Of a DNA stretch of 64,000 nucleotides, positions 9,335 through 19,091 are shown one piece after another. Source of the stretch: Amycolatopsis dendrobii (GTDB lineage Bacteria; Actinomycetota; Actinomycetes; Mycobacteriales; Pseudonocardiaceae); contig NZ_JACGZW010000004.1 in the NCBI RefSeq assembly GCF_014145675.1, positions 1 through 64,000 on the forward strand, written 5' to 3'. Position numbers and translations under genes: made by a program. The notes beneath the pieces were generated by a model, which was not told the DNA's origin, searched no databases, and was given only the letters and a program-made list of their open reading frames with translations. Each line of letters opens with the position of its first letter. Position 1 is the stretch's first letter.

Positions 9335-11503
9335 TTGCGAACTTCGCGGCTGCGTTTCGGCGTCTTGGGGACGCTTGAGGTGCGTGTGGGTGACGAGGCG
9401 GTGGAGGTTCGTTCGGCGAGACACCGTGCGGTGCTGGCGTCGCTGCTGCTGTCCGCGAACCGCGAGGTGTCGGTGGAAACGCTCATCCGGCACGTGTGGG
9501 GCGAGCGGCCCTCGGGCAGCGCCGTCGCGGCGTTGCGCGTGCTCATCATGCGGGTCCGGCGTTCGCTCGGCGAGCCTGGGCTGATCCGGACCAGTTCGAG
9601 CGGCTACGTGATCGACGTCGACAACGACGGGCTCGACCTGCTGCGCTTTCGCGGGCTGACCGAACGCGCCAAGGCGGCCCGCACCGCCGGGGCGCTCGAC
9701 CGTGCGGCGCACCTGCTCGACCGCGCGCTCGCGGAATGGCGCGGCCCCGCCCTGTCCGACGTCGCGTCCGAATCGCTGCACGCGTCCGAGGTGCCGCTTC
9801 TGCTCGAGGACCGGTTGCGCGCCGCCGCCGAGCGGGTGGACGTCAATCTGCAGCGCGGGCGCCACCACGAGGTCATCGGGGAACTGCGGCGGCTCACCCA
9901 GGAGTATCCGCTGCGCGAGCAGTTCTGGGCCCAGTTCATGCTCGCCCTGCATCTCTCGGACCGGCGGGACGAGGCGCTCGTCGCCTACCGGGAGGTGCGC
10001 CGCAGGCTGGCCGAGGAGGTCGGGATCGACCCCGGGCCGGTGCTGCGCTCGGTCTACCGCGCGGTGGTCGGGGACGGTCCGCGCATCGCGGAACCGGCGT
10101 CGCTTGCCGTCCCGTGCCAGCTTCCTCCCGTGGCGTCCTCGTTCTTCGGAAGGGAAGCCGAGGCGGGCAGGCTCCGCGAGCTGCTGCAACCGGCCCCGGA
10201 TCGGATCTCGGTGCCGATCGTCACCGTGTGCGGCCCGCCCGGCGTCGGCAAGACCGCGCTCGCCACCCAGGTCGCGCACGAGCTGCGAGCGGCCTATCCC
10301 GACGGTCAGCTCTGGGTGGACCTGCGCGGCCACGCCGCCAACCCGCCGCTGAGCACGACCGCCGCGCTGACCGGGTTCCTGCGCAGCCTCTCGGTTCCGG
10401 CCGCCGGGCTCCCGGAGGATCAGGACGAGCTCGTCGCCGCCTACCGGTCGGCGCTGTCGGGAAGGCGCGTGCTGGTCGTGCTGGACAACGCGGCCGACAC
10501 CGAGCAGGTCCGCCCGCTGCTTCCCGGCGGCCCCGGCTGCGCGGTCGTGGTCACGAGCCGCGACGAACTGCGCGGGCTGACCGTGCTGAACGGCGGCGTC
10601 CGGGTCCGGGTCGACGTGCCCTCGCCCGGCGAGGCGGCCGGGCTGCTGAGCGCGGCGCTCGGCGACGACCCCGGGTATCCGGCGGAAACCATCGGCGAGC
10701 TGGCCGACCTTTGCGGCCATCTCCCGCTGGCGCTGCGGATCGCGGCGAGCAACCTGGTCGGCAAATCGCGCTCGCACCTCGAGGCGTACGCGGCGCGGCT
10801 GCGCGCGGGCAACCGCGTGAGCGTCCTGTCAGTCGGCGACGACGACAAGGCCGCGGTGCTCACCGCCTTCGAGCACAGTTACCGCTCGCTCGGCCCGGCG
10901 GCCAAGCGGGTGCTCCACCTGCTGGCGTTGCTGCCCGGCGCGGACATTGCCGAGGCCGCGGTCGCCGCGGCCACGGACCAGAACCTGTTCCAGGCGGGCC
11001 GCACGCTGGAAGAACTCGCCGGGGTCAGCCTGGTGCAGCGCCGCGGGCACGATCGCTACCGGGTGCCGCACCTGCTCGCGGACTACGTCGCGCTGCTTCC
11101 GGCGGTGCGCGGGGAACAGCTGCGCCGGGACCGGCACCGGCTTTTCGACTGGTACTCGAAGGTCGCGGACCGGGCCACCGGACTGCTGTATCCGGATCTG
11201 CCGCGAACCGGGCGCCCGCTCCCGGACGAGGCCGGGCCCGCGCCCGAGGTGTCCGATCGCGCGACCGCCTTCGCCTGGCTGGAAACCGAACGGCCGACGC
11301 TCGCCGCGGTGGCCGTCCGGTGGGCCGGGCACGCCACCGGGCACCTCGGCTTCTGGCAGTTCGTCGAGCGGGTGCGCGTCCACCTCGCGGTGAACCAGCA
11401 TCCAGAACTGGCTTGGGTCACCGAGGCCGCGCGCCTGGCGGCAAGGAAACTGGCGGAGAGCACCCCGCGCGTGGGCGGCAGGCTGGACGCGTTGTCCCGG
11501 TGA
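9335..11503 (+). CDS. SARP/AfsR-family transcriptional regulator with NB-ARC domain
   Basis: A 722-residue pathway regulator. An OmpR-like winged-helix domain covers about 1-95 (LRFGVLGTLEVRV ... LRVLIMRVRRSLG) and a bacterial transcriptional activation (BTAD) domain about 100-245. An NB-ARC-type ATPase follows, with P-loop GPPGVGKTALA near residue 300 and VLVVLDNAAD near 385. The C-terminal part is short and lacks clear TPR repeats, unlike the larger AfsR protein at 23,239. The start chosen is TTG at 9335, because later starts would cut into the DNA-binding domain. SARPs usually activate cluster promoters through direct repeats overlapping the -35 region; such sites were not identified here. 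Confidence 0.9.
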   Translation: MRTSRLRFGVLGTLEVRVGDEAVEVRSARHRAVLASLLLSANREVSVETLIRHVWGERPSGSAVAALRVLIMRVRRSLGEPGLIRTSSSGYVIDVDNDGLDLLRFRGLTERAKAARTAGALDRAAHLLDRALAEWRGPALSDVASESLHASEVPLLLEDRLRAAAERVDVNLQRGRHHEVIGELRRLTQEYPLREQFWAQFMLALHLSDRRDEALVAYREVRRRLAEEVGIDPGPVLRSVYRAVVGDGPRIAEPASLAVPCQLPPVASSFFGREAEAGRLRELLQPAPDRISVPIVTVCGPPGVGKTALATQVAHELRAAYPDGQLWVDLRGHAANPPLSTTAALTGFLRSLSVPAAGLPEDQDELVAAYRSALSGRRVLVVLDNAADTEQVRPLLPGGPGCAVVVTSRDELRGLTVLNGGVRVRVDVPSPGEAAGLLSAALGDDPGYPAETIGELADLCGHLPLALRIAASNLVGKSRSHLEAYAARLRAGNRVSVLSVGDDDKAAVLTAFEHSYRSLGPAAKRVLHLLALLPGADIAEAAVAAATDQNLFQAGRTLEELAGVSLVQRRGHDRYRVPHLLADYVALLPAVRGEQLRRDRHRLFDWYSKVADRATGLLYPDLPRTGRPLPDEAGPAPEVSDRATAFAWLETERPTLAAVAVRWAGHATGHLGFWQFVERVRVHLAVNQHPELAWVTEAARLAARKLAESTPRVGGRLDALSR

Positions 11504-11871
11504 CGGGAGCAGTCCGCGCCGGAATCCGCGTGCCCCCGGGAAATCGTCTTGCCGACGTCAGTGCGGCCGGTATCGGAAAATAGTCTATTTCGTGTCCGTT
11601 ATCTAGATGCAACCGAGGGGAAAATGGCCTGGATCGGGTGTGCCGACCGCTGTCACGAAGCTTGTCCGGCGGACAAACTGCCTGCCCAGAGCTGTTAGTG
11701 GGCTGTAATTGGCTGCTGCTAGCTTTGGTCTCGTACCCGTCGCGGCTCGGTAAGCGACGCTTCCGGCAATGGCGCCCGAGCGTCCGCGAATAGCGGCTGA
11801 TCACGGGTTGGCCTGGGGCGTTGAACCACACTGAAGTCACTGGGGGCGCGGTGAAATGACCTTACTTTTCG
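11504..11871. promoter_or_regulatory. Intergenic region before the strR-like gene
   Basis: A 368-nt gap with locally lower GC than its neighbours, including GGAAAATAGTCTATTTCG near 11,575-11,592. It must carry the promoter of the StrR-like regulator. No StrR box, clear -10/-35 pair or terminator was recognised. Confidence 0.3.
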
Positions 11872-12984
11872 ATGTCAAGAAGAAACCTTCGGTTGCCGAG
11901 ACAGGACGGCCCGGTTCCGCCGGCCGGCGGGGAAAGGGGCGGTGTTCCGGTGCTTGACCAGGCGAACTTTCCTTCTCCGGGAAGGATCCGGGCCGCCGGG
12001 CCCGACGATTCCGACGACGCCGGGCGAAGGAACGGCACGGTGCTGGTGCCGATCGACGCGCTGCTGCCCGCCGATTCGCCCCGACTGTCCGGAGAGGACC
12101 TCGCGCACACCCGCACGCTCGCCGAGATCAGCGCGATCCTTCCGCCCATCCTGGTGCACCGCCCCACGATGCGGGTGATCGACGGGATGCACCGGGTGTG
12201 CGCGGCGAAACGGTGCAACCTCGACACGATCGAAGTGAAGTTCTTCGACGGTACGCCGGAAGAGGCTTTCCTGCTCGCCGTCGAGTCGAACATCGGGCGC
12301 GGCCTGCCGCTTTCGCTCGCCGACCGGGAAGCCGCGGCGGCGCGCGTCATCGCGTCGTATCCGCAATGGTCGGACCGGGCGATCGCGGCGCGGACCGGTC
12401 TCTCCGCGAGAACGGTCAGCGTGATCCGGTCGAGTTCAACTGCCGGGCAGGAGCAGTCGAACGCCAGGGTCGGCCTCGACGGCAGGGTCCGCCCGCTGAA
12501 CAGCGTCGCGGGCAGGCTGCGCGCCAGCGAGGTGATCGCGGCGCAGCCGAACGCCTCGCTGCGGGCGGTCGCGCGGGAATCCGGGATTTCGGTGGCCACG
12601 GCACGGGACGTGCGGTTGCGGCTCAACCGGGGCGAAAACCCCATCCCGGCGGGATTGCGGCCCGCGGAGACGCCGAACGTCTCGGTGCCCGCGCAGCGGA
12701 CCGAAGCGCCGGCGAGGAAAACCGTCGACGTCGCGGCCGAGCCCGAGGCGCTGCTGCACTGGCAGAAACTGGCCAAGGACCCGTCGCTGCGGCTCAGCGA
12801 AACCGGCCGGGCCCTGCTGCGGTGGCTCAGTTTCCAGGCGATTCAGTCGGACGAGCTCAACCGGCTGACGGACGCGGTTCCCGACCACGGCATGGAAGCG
12901 GTGCGCAGGCTCGCGCTGCGCTGCGCGGACACCTGGCAGGACTTCGCGGACGAACTGGAGAAACGCGTTCGCGCCAGCGCGTAG
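11872..12984 (+). CDS. StrR/NovG-type ParB-like pathway-specific activator
   Basis: A 370-residue DNA-binding regulator of the StrR family, whose members activate antibiotic clusters. A ParB-like domain covers about 60-160: VPIDALLPADSPRLSGED, LPPILVHRPTMRVIDGMHR, then EAFLLAVESNIGRGLPLSLADR. A helix-turn-helix follows near 165-190 (WSDRAIAARTGLSARTVSVI), and a second HTH-like segment lies near 225-245. The ATG at 11,872 gives a longer leader than the conserved core needs; a later GTG near 11,950 is possible. A near-perfect StrR box lies within its own coding region, suggesting autoregulation. A 12-bp terminator hairpin follows. Confidence 0.88.
   Translation: MSRRNLRLPRQDGPVPPAGGERGGVPVLDQANFPSPGRIRAAGPDDSDDAGRRNGTVLVPIDALLPADSPRLSGEDLAHTRTLAEISAILPPILVHRPTMRVIDGMHRVCAAKRCNLDTIEVKFFDGTPEEAFLLAVESNIGRGLPLSLADREAAAARVIASYPQWSDRAIAARTGLSARTVSVIRSSSTAGQEQSNARVGLDGRVRPLNSVAGRLRASEVIAAQPNASLRAVARESGISVATARDVRLRLNRGENPIPAGLRPAETPNVSVPAQRTEAPARKTVDVAAEPEALLHWQKLAKDPSLRLSETGRALLRWLSFQAIQSDELNRLTDAVPDHGMEAVRRLALRCADTWQDFADELEKRVRASA
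12434..12462. promoter_or_regulatory. StrR box inside the strR-like gene
   Basis: GTTCAACTG, 11 nt, CAGTCGAAC. This differs from the StrR consensus GTTCGActG-N11-CagTcGAAC at one base and has the exact spacer. It lies within codons of the strR-like gene, at the second DNA-binding segment's upstream edge. Confidence 0.6.
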
Positions 12985-13040
12985 CCGGGCTGCTTTCCCG
13001 GGTGCTGCGCCGGAAAACCGGTGCCGGGAAAGCAGTTCCT

Positions 13041-13073
13041 GGGCACCTCGCCGCGGTTGCCGGCGAGGTGCCC
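13041..13073 (+). terminator. Terminator hairpin after the strR-like gene
   Basis: A perfect 12-bp stem (13041-13052 with 13062-13073) with a 9-nt loop, 57 nt after the regulator stop. There is only a weak T tract. It separates the regulator from the degenerate PKS gene. Confidence 0.7.
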
Positions 13074-13279
13074 TTCCACGCGGAAATCCGGTTTCGCCGT
13101 CGCCGCCAGTAAACGGTGTTCGGCCGAGGGTGGCGGCGGCGTCGCCGGTCGGCCATGCTCTGGGGAGATCGTCGCGGCGTGCGCGGCAGGTGCGTGGTAA
13201 TCCATTGTGGACCGTGGTGGGCGTCGGCCGGGGCGGCGGATGACGGCGACCACCTCGGGAGCAAGGGAGCGGCGTTCCG

Positions 13280-16200
13280 GTGGCGGATGAAGAGAAGCTT
13301 CGCGACTGCCTCAAGGCCGTGACCGCCGAACTGCGGCACGCGCGCGAGCGAGTGCGCGAACTCGAGACGGCGGGCCGGGAGCCGATCGCGATCGTGGCGA
13401 TGGCCTGCCGGTTCCCCGGCGGGGTGAGCACTCCCGGACAGCTGTGGGAGCTGGTGCGCGCGGACGCCCGCGGCCGGGGCCGGTCCGGCTCGCCGGACGC
13501 GGCCGGGTTTCTGTGCGGTGCGGCGGATTTCGACGCCGACTTCTTCGGGATCTCGCCGGGCGAGGCACTGGCCATGGATCCTCCGCACCGGCTCGTGCTG
13601 GAAACCTCCTGGGAGGCGTTCGAACGCGCGGGCATCGATCCGGCGACGCTGCGCGGCAGCTCGACCGGAGTGTTCGTCGGAACCAGCGGCCAGGACCGGG
13701 ATTCCGGGCACTTGGCCGGCGCGACCGGAAGCGGGCTGTCCGGCCGGGTGTCGGGCATTTTCGGTCTGGAAGGACCGGCGGTCACGGTGGACACGGCGTG
13801 CTCGTCGTCGCTGGTGGCACTGCATTGGGCGGGACAATCGCTGCGGGCCGGGGAATGCGATCTCGCGCTGGCGGGCGGGGCGGGCTGGGCGGAAGGCGCC
13901 GGAATGGTGCTGGTGGAACGACGGTCCGACGCCGTGCGCAACGGGCACCCGATTTTGGCGCTGCTGCGGGGTTCCGCGGTGAACCAGAACGGGCTGGCCG
14001 ACCCGAACGGACCGGCGCGGCAGCGGGTGATCCGGGCGGCGTTGGCCAAGGCCGGCCTGGATCCGTTCGACGTGGACGTGGTGGAGGCGCACGGAACGGG
14101 CCCGGTTCCGGCCGAAGCGCGGGCACCGCTGGTGACCTGCGGCCCGCGCGCGGACGAGCCGTTGCGGCAAGAGCCGGTACGGCCGGGCGCCGGGCAGCCG
14201 CAGGCGGCCGCGGGGGTGGCCGGGGTGATCAAAATGGTCGAGGCGATGCGGAACGAGGCGCTGCCGCGGATCCTGCACTCCGATCAGCGCGGCCCCGGTT
14301 CCGGCTGGGCGGCGGACATCGCGGCGAAGGAATGGCCTCGGTCGGACCGGCCGCGGCGGGCCGCCGTGTCGTCGTTCGGGCTCAGCGGCGCCAACGTGCA
14401 CGTCGTCGTCGAGGAAGTGCCGGCGGCGACGAAACCGCGGGCGGCGAGCGAGGACGACACCCTGCTCTACCCATTGCCGTGGCTGGTGTCGGCGCGCACG
14501 GAACCGGCGCTGCGGGCGCAGGCCGAGCGGTTGCGCGCCTGGCTGGCCGCCGAGCCCGGCACGAGCCCGGCCGACGTGGGGTTCTCGCTCGCCACGACCC
14601 GCGCCGCGCACGAACATCGCGCGGTCATCGTCGGCGGCGACCGGGACGAACTGGTCGATGGGCTGACCGCGCTGGCCCGGGGCGAAGCCGATCTCGGGCT
14701 CATCCAGGGAACCGCGACCGGAGCGGGCCGCGGCGTCGTGTTCGTCTTTCCCGGCCAGGACGTGCAGTGGGCGGGCATGGCCGTCGAATTGCTGGACTGC
14801 GCCCCGGCGTTCACCGAACAGCTCGCGGAATGCGCGGCGGCGTTGTCCGGCTGTGTGGACTGGTCGCTGCTGGATGTCGTGCGCGGTGCGGAAGGCGCGC
14901 CCTCGCTGGAGCGAGTCGACGTGGTGCAACCGGTGCTGTGGGCGGTGATGGTGTCGCTGGCGGAACTCTGGCGCTCGCACGGCGTCGAACCCGCTGCGGT
15001 CGTGGGACACGCGCACGGCGAGATCGCCGCGGCGTGCGTCGCCGGTGCGCTGAGCATCGCCGACGGCGCGAAGGTGGTGGCGTTGCGCAGCCAGGCGCTC
15101 GCGGCTTTGTCCGGCACCGGCGGGATGGCCTCCGTGGCCGCACCGGCGGCGGAGGTGAGCCGCTGGCTTGAGCCGTGGGGCGAACGGCTGTCGCTGGCGG
15201 CGGTGAACGGGCCGGAGTCGACTGTGGTCTCGGGGCAGCCCGAGGCGCTCGAGGAATTCCTCGCGGCCTGCCGGGAACGAGCCGTGCGCATCCGCGAGGC
15301 CGAAGTGGACTACGCCGCGCACGCGCCCCAGGTCGAAGCGATCCGCTCGCAACTGGCGCAGGCGCTCGCCGGGATCCGGCCAGCTCGCGCCGCGGTGCCG
15401 ATGTGCTCGACCCTCACCGGCGGACTCGTGCGCGGCCCGGAACTCGGCGCCAGGTACTGGTACGACAACCTGCGCGGCCAGGTGCGGTTCGCGCCCGCGA
15501 TCCAGTCTCTCGCCGACGCGGGACATCACGTGTTCGTGGAGGTCAGCCCGCATCCGGTGCTGATTCCCGGCATCGAAGACCTGCTCCGGGACGCCGGGGT
15601 GGCGGGCAAGGTCGTCGGCACCCTGCGCCGGGACCACAGCGACCGGCAGCGGTTCCTGAGCGCGGCCGCCGAACTGCACGTCAACGGGGTCCGGGTGCAT
15701 TGGCCCGCCGTCTTCGACAACCGTTGCGTTTCGCGGGTCGAGCTGCCGACCTATGCGTTCCAGCGCCGGCGTTTCCGGCTGGACGGATGGCGCGGCGCCG
15801 GGCACCCGCTGCTCGGGGCCGCGCTGCCGCTCGCCGGCACGAACGGCGTGCTGCTCACCGGCAGGCTCTCGGCGCGGACCCATCCGTGGCTGACCGAGCA
15901 CGCGATCGGGGACACCGTGCTGCTCCCTGGTGCCGCGCTGGTGGAGTTGGCGCTCCGCGCGGGAGACGAAGCGGACTGTCCGGTGCTCGCCGAACTGACG
16001 CTGGAGGCACCGCTCGTCCTACCGGCGGAGGGCACGGTCGAACTTCAGGTCTCGGTCGGCGGACCGGAGGAGGGCGGGCGCGGGGTCGAGATCCACTCCC
16101 GGGCAGACGGCCCCGCCTGGACCCGGCACGCGGTCGGCTTGGTCAGCGACCGGCCCGCCGAACCCGGTCCCGAGGCGCCGGCGTGGCCGCCGGAGAACGC

Positions 16201-17746
16201 CGAACCAGTGGACGTCGCCGCTGCCTACTCCGCGCTGGCGGACGCCGGTTTCGGGTACGGGCCGTTGTTCCAGGGCTTGCGATCGGTGTGGCGGCGAGAC
16301 GGCGAGGTGTTCGCGGAGACGGCTCTTCCCCAGGATGCCCTGGCGGACGCCGCGTGCTTCGGGGTGCATCCCGCGCTGCTGGACTCGGCTCTGCACGCGC
16401 TTCCCAGCGGCCGGCCTTGTGCTTGGCGCGACGTCACCCTGCATACCACCGGTGCCACCGCGCTGCGGGTCCGGTTGCGCCCCAACGATTCCGGCGGCCT
16501 CGACCTCACGGCCTGGGACGAGTCCGGCGCACCGGTGCTTTCCGCGGGCAGCCTGGCGCTGCGCCCGGCGGTCCCCGGACAGGCGGGGCCGGCCGAAGCG
16601 CTCCCGATGTTCCGGACGAGCTGGCACGCCGTCCCGGTCCGTCCGTCGGCGACCGGGGTCGTCTGGTCCGATGTGGACTCAGTGGGCGAATTATGTGCTT
16701 CCGGCGAGATTCCGCCGACCGTGGCGGTCGACGTGACCGGCGAGCGGTTGGGCGTCGTACTGGAACTCCTCCACACCTGGCTGTCCGCCGAGACCGACGC
16801 CCGGCTCGTCGTGGTCACCCGCGGCGCCGCCCTCGACGCCGCGCCCGGGCGGGGACTCGTCCGGGCCGCGCAAGCCGAGCACCCAGGCCGGTTCGCCCTC
16901 GCGGACCTGGACGATCTCGACGCGCTGGTCCTCCAGCCCGAATCGGACGAACCACAACTGACGGTGCGCGACGGCGAATACCTCGTTCCCCGGCTGGAAC
17001 GCGCCTGCACCGCGACGGCCCGGCCGGTCGACTTCGCCGAAGACGGAACGGTGCTGATCACCGGAGCAGGCAGCCCGCCCGGCGCGCTGGTCGCCGGACA
17101 CCTGGTCCGCGCCCACGGGGTCCGGCGGCTGCTTCTGCTGGACGCGCCGAGCACGGCGGCCGAGGAACTGTCCGCTTTGGGCGCCGACGTCAGGCAAGCG
17201 ACATGCGACTTAGCCGACCGGGCGGCGCTATCCGCGGTACTGAACGACATTCCGCGTCTCACCGGGATCGTGCACGCTGCCGGCGTCCCCGACGACAGCA
17301 CGGTCGCGTCGCTCACGCCCGAGCGGCTGGACGACGCGCTGAAGTACCAGGCGCTCGGCGCGTGGCAACTGCACGAGCTGACCCGTGACCTCGACCTGTC
17401 CGCATTCGTGCTGTTCTCCTCGGCGACCGGCATCCTCGGCACAGGGGGCCAGGCGGTCCGTACCGCGGCGAACGCCTGCCTGGACGCAGTGGCACACCGC
17501 CGCCGCGCCGCGGGACTGCGAGCGACGTCGCTGGCGTGGGGCCCGCTTCGAGGCGATGGCTTGTTCCGCAACGGGATCCGGTCGCTGCGCGCGGAGCAGG
17601 TTCTTGAGTTGTTCGACGCGGCGTTGGCCAGTGCTGATGCGGCGCTGGTTGCGGTGCGGTTCGATCTTCTTGCGCTGCGCGAGGAACCGGGGCCGGCGGG
17701 GGTTCCGTCGTTGTTGCGTTCGCTGGTTCCGGCCCCGCGCCGGTGA
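13280..17746 (+). CDS. Degenerate modular PKS: KS-AT-DH-KR, catalytic residues lost, no ACP
   Basis: An uninterrupted 1,488-codon frame with the layout docking helix (1-30), KS (34-375), AT (about 480-770), DH (840-1130) and KR (1250-1480). The KS keeps TACSSS but is about 80 residues short through several in-frame deletions. HGTGT has become HGTGP, and the second catalytic His region (NIGHTQ in normal KS) reads GAGQPQ. The AT active site GHSxGE is GHAHGE (Ser to Ala), and YASH is YAAH. The KR cofactor loop is TGAGSPPG, the catalytic Lys aligns with Gln and the catalytic Tyr with Arg. The protein stops right after the KR, where an ACP should follow. Only the DH keeps His ([10 protein letters not shown], with Gly to Asp), YGPLFQGL and LDSALH. 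The GTG start follows AAGGGAGC. It cannot extend a chain by itself. It could be a decaying gene, a scaffold or a trans-acting DH. Confidence 0.93.
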   Translation: MADEEKLRDCLKAVTAELRHARERVRELETAGREPIAIVAMACRFPGGVSTPGQLWELVRADARGRGRSGSPDAAGFLCGAADFDADFFGISPGEALAMDPPHRLVLETSWEAFERAGIDPATLRGSSTGVFVGTSGQDRDSGHLAGATGSGLSGRVSGIFGLEGPAVTVDTACSSSLVALHWAGQSLRAGECDLALAGGAGWAEGAGMVLVERRSDAVRNGHPILALLRGSAVNQNGLADPNGPARQRVIRAALAKAGLDPFDVDVVEAHGTGPVPAEARAPLVTCGPRADEPLRQEPVRPGAGQPQAAAGVAGVIKMVEAMRNEALPRILHSDQRGPGSGWAADIAAKEWPRSDRPRRAAVSSFGLSGANVHVVVEEVPAATKPRAASEDDTLLYPLPWLVSARTEPALRAQAERLRAWLAAEPGTSPADVGFSLATTRAAHEHRAVIVGGDRDELVDGLTALARGEADLGLIQGTATGAGRGVVFVFPGQDVQWAGMAVELLDCAPAFTEQLAECAAALSGCVDWSLLDVVRGAEGAPSLERVDVVQPVLWAVMVSLAELWRSHGVEPAAVVGHAHGEIAAACVAGALSIADGAKVVALRSQALAALSGTGGMASVAAPAAEVSRWLEPWGERLSLAAVNGPESTVVSGQPEALEEFLAACRERAVRIREAEVDYAAHAPQVEAIRSQLAQALAGIRPARAAVPMCSTLTGGLVRGPELGARYWYDNLRGQVRFAPAIQSLADAGHHVFVEVSPHPVLIPGIEDLLRDAGVAGKVVGTLRRDHSDRQRFLSAAAELHVNGVRVHWPAVFDNRCVSRVELPTYAFQRRRFRLDGWRGAGHPLLGAALPLAGTNGVLLTGRLSARTHPWLTEHAIGDTVLLPGAALVELALRAGDEADCPVLAELTLEAPLVLPAEGTVELQVSVGGPEEGGRGVEIHSRADGPAWTRHAVGLVSDRPAEPGPEAPAWPPENAEPVDVAAAYSALADAGFGYGPLFQGLRSVWRRDGEVFAETALPQDALADAACFGVHPALLDSALHALPSGRPCAWRDVTLHTTGATALRVRLRPNDSGGLDLTAWDESGAPVLSAGSLALRPAVPGQAGPAEALPMFRTSWHAVPVRPSATGVVWSDVDSVGELCASGEIPPTVAVDVTGERLGVVLELLHTWLSAETDARLVVVTRGAALDAAPGRGLVRAAQAEHPGRFALADLDDLDALVLQPESDEPQLTVRDGEYLVPRLERACTATARPVDFAEDGTVLITGAGSPPGALVAGHLVRAHGVRRLLLLDAPSTAAEELSALGADVRQATCDLADRAALSAVLNDIPRLTGIVHAAGVPDDSTVASLTPERLDDALKYQALGAWQLHELTRDLDLSAFVLFSSATGILGTGGQAVRTAANACLDAVAHRRRAAGLRATSLAWGPLRGDGLFRNGIRSLRAEQVLELFDAALASADAALVAVRFDLLALREEPGPAGVPSLLRSLVPAPRR

Positions 17747-17934
17747 CCGCCGGGCAAGCGCGTTTGTCGACCGTGCGGCCGAGGCTGGGTATCGTCGGGC
17801 CGCGCGCACGTTGGCTGGTGAACGGTTCCCCGCAACGGATTCCCGCGCACTGGGCGGACCGGCGGCGTCGCCACCGCGGACGGCGTTCCGGAGTCCGGGC
17901 ATGAGCTGAAAGGTGATTTCCCGATGGAGGTGTC

Positions 17935-18801
17935 ATGTCGAAGGACCACACAGCCCACCGGCTGACCATTTTGGGCGCGGGCGTGATGGGCATAGGGATC
18001 ACCGCGCTCGCACTCGGGTTCGGCCTTCCGGTCACCTTGGTCGACGTCGACGAGACCACGCTGGCGGCCGCCCGCGAGAAGGTCCGCCAGCAGCTGAAGC
18101 TGGCCCGGATCATGGGCACGCTGCCCGACGGCGCCGAACCCGGCGAACTCGTCACGACGGTCTCGCTCGAGGAAGGCGCGGAAGCGACCGTGGTCATCGA
18201 GGCGGTGACCGAACTGGCCGAGGTCAAAGCCGCCGCGCTGGCCAAGGTTTCCGCGCTGCTCAGCCCCGGTACCCCGGTGGTGACCAACACGTCGTCGATC
18301 CCGGTCGACGAACTGGCGGACTCGGTCGCCCGCCCCGAGGATTTCCTCGGCACCCATTTCATGAACCCGCCCTACCTGATCCCGATGGTCGAGGTGATCC
18401 GCGGACGGCGGACCGGGGCCGCGGCGGAGGCGACGCTGAAGTCCGCGCTGCAGGAGCTCGGGCGCACCCCGTTGGTGGTCAACGACAATCCGGGGTTCGT
18501 GACCAGCCGGGTGCTGCACCCGATGATCAACGACGCGGTGCGGGTCGTGCAGGAGGGCACCGCGCCGCCGGAAACCGTCGACGCGCTGTTCGAGGGCTGT
18601 CTCGGCCATCGCACCGGCCCGCTGCGCACGGCGGACCTGATCGGCCTCGACAACCTCGCCGACTCGCTGCGGGTGCTCTACGAGCGCACCGGCGACGAGG
18701 GATGCAAGCCGAACGAACTGCTGCTGCGGAAAGTGCGGGAAGGCGACCTCGGCCGGAAGAGCGGCCGCGGCTTCTACGAGTACGGGGGACAACTTTCATG
18801 A
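17935..18801 (+). CDS. fkbK-like: 3-hydroxyacyl-CoA dehydrogenase-like enzyme (FkbK-type), methoxymalonyl-ACP pathway
   Basis: A 288-residue NAD-dependent dehydrogenase. The N-terminal Rossmann fold has LTILGAGVMGIGI; TNTSSIPVDELA and GTHFMNPPYLIPMVEVI follow near 120-155, and NDNPGFVTSRVL near 185. In FK520-type clusters the FkbK homologue oxidises glyceryl-ACP at its 2-hydroxyl on the way to methoxymalonyl-ACP. The ATG at 17,935 is preceded by GGAGG. It begins a tightly overlapping four-gene operon: its stop overlaps the ACP start (ATGA). A 188-nt gap separates it from the degenerate PKS. Confidence 0.93.
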   Translation: MSKDHTAHRLTILGAGVMGIGITALALGFGLPVTLVDVDETTLAAAREKVRQQLKLARIMGTLPDGAEPGELVTTVSLEEGAEATVVIEAVTELAEVKAAALAKVSALLSPGTPVVTNTSSIPVDELADSVARPEDFLGTHFMNPPYLIPMVEVIRGRRTGAAAEATLKSALQELGRTPLVVNDNPGFVTSRVLHPMINDAVRVVQEGTAPPETVDALFEGCLGHRTGPLRTADLIGLDNLADSLRVLYERTGDEGCKPNELLLRKVREGDLGRKSGRGFYEYGGQLS

Positions 18802-19091
18802 CCACGACGCCGAACCAGGACCTCGAGCTGACCTCGGCGGCGATCGAGGAGCGGATCCTCGGTTTCCTCGCGGAACGCACCAAGACCAGCTGGGAACCCG
18901 AGGCGGACCTCTTCGAATCGGGCACGGTGTCCTCGCTGTTCGCGATGGAACTGGTCGTCTTCCTGGAGGGCGCCTTCGACATCGAGATCGCCGGACCGGA
19001 CCTCAAACTGGTCAACTTCCGCACCGCGCGCGTCATGGTGGGCCTGGTCGAGCGCCTGCGGGCGGAAGAGGCCGAGGACGGTCGTGGCTGA
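18798..19091 (+). CDS. fkbJ-like: Discrete acyl carrier protein (FkbJ-type)
   Basis: A 97-residue stand-alone ACP that carries the glyceryl and methoxymalonyl intermediates. The phosphopantetheine helix reads FESGTVSSLFAMELVVFLE near 40-58. The usual Asp of the DSL attachment motif is Ser here (SSL), with the modified Ser retained. The start overlaps the previous stop by ATGA, and the end overlaps the next gene by 8 nt. Gene order and size match the methoxymalonyl-ACP cassette of ansamycin and FK520-type clusters. Confidence 0.92.
   Translation: MTTTPNQDLELTSAAIEERILGFLAERTKTSWEPEADLFESGTVSSLFAMELVVFLEGAFDIEIAGPDLKLVNFRTARVMVGLVERLRAEEAEDGRG

Noticed and set aside
13280..17746. Sequencing error as the cause of the PKS defects
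   Set aside because: The defects are in-frame deletions and multiple codon changes at specific active sites. Errors would mostly create frameshifts, and the frame is intact.
17747..17934. Possible ACP or TE remnant after the degenerate PKS
   Set aside because: One frame reads FVDRAAEAGYRRAARTL, faintly like an ACP-TE linker, but there is no LDSL motif and no other match, so it is too weak to annotate.
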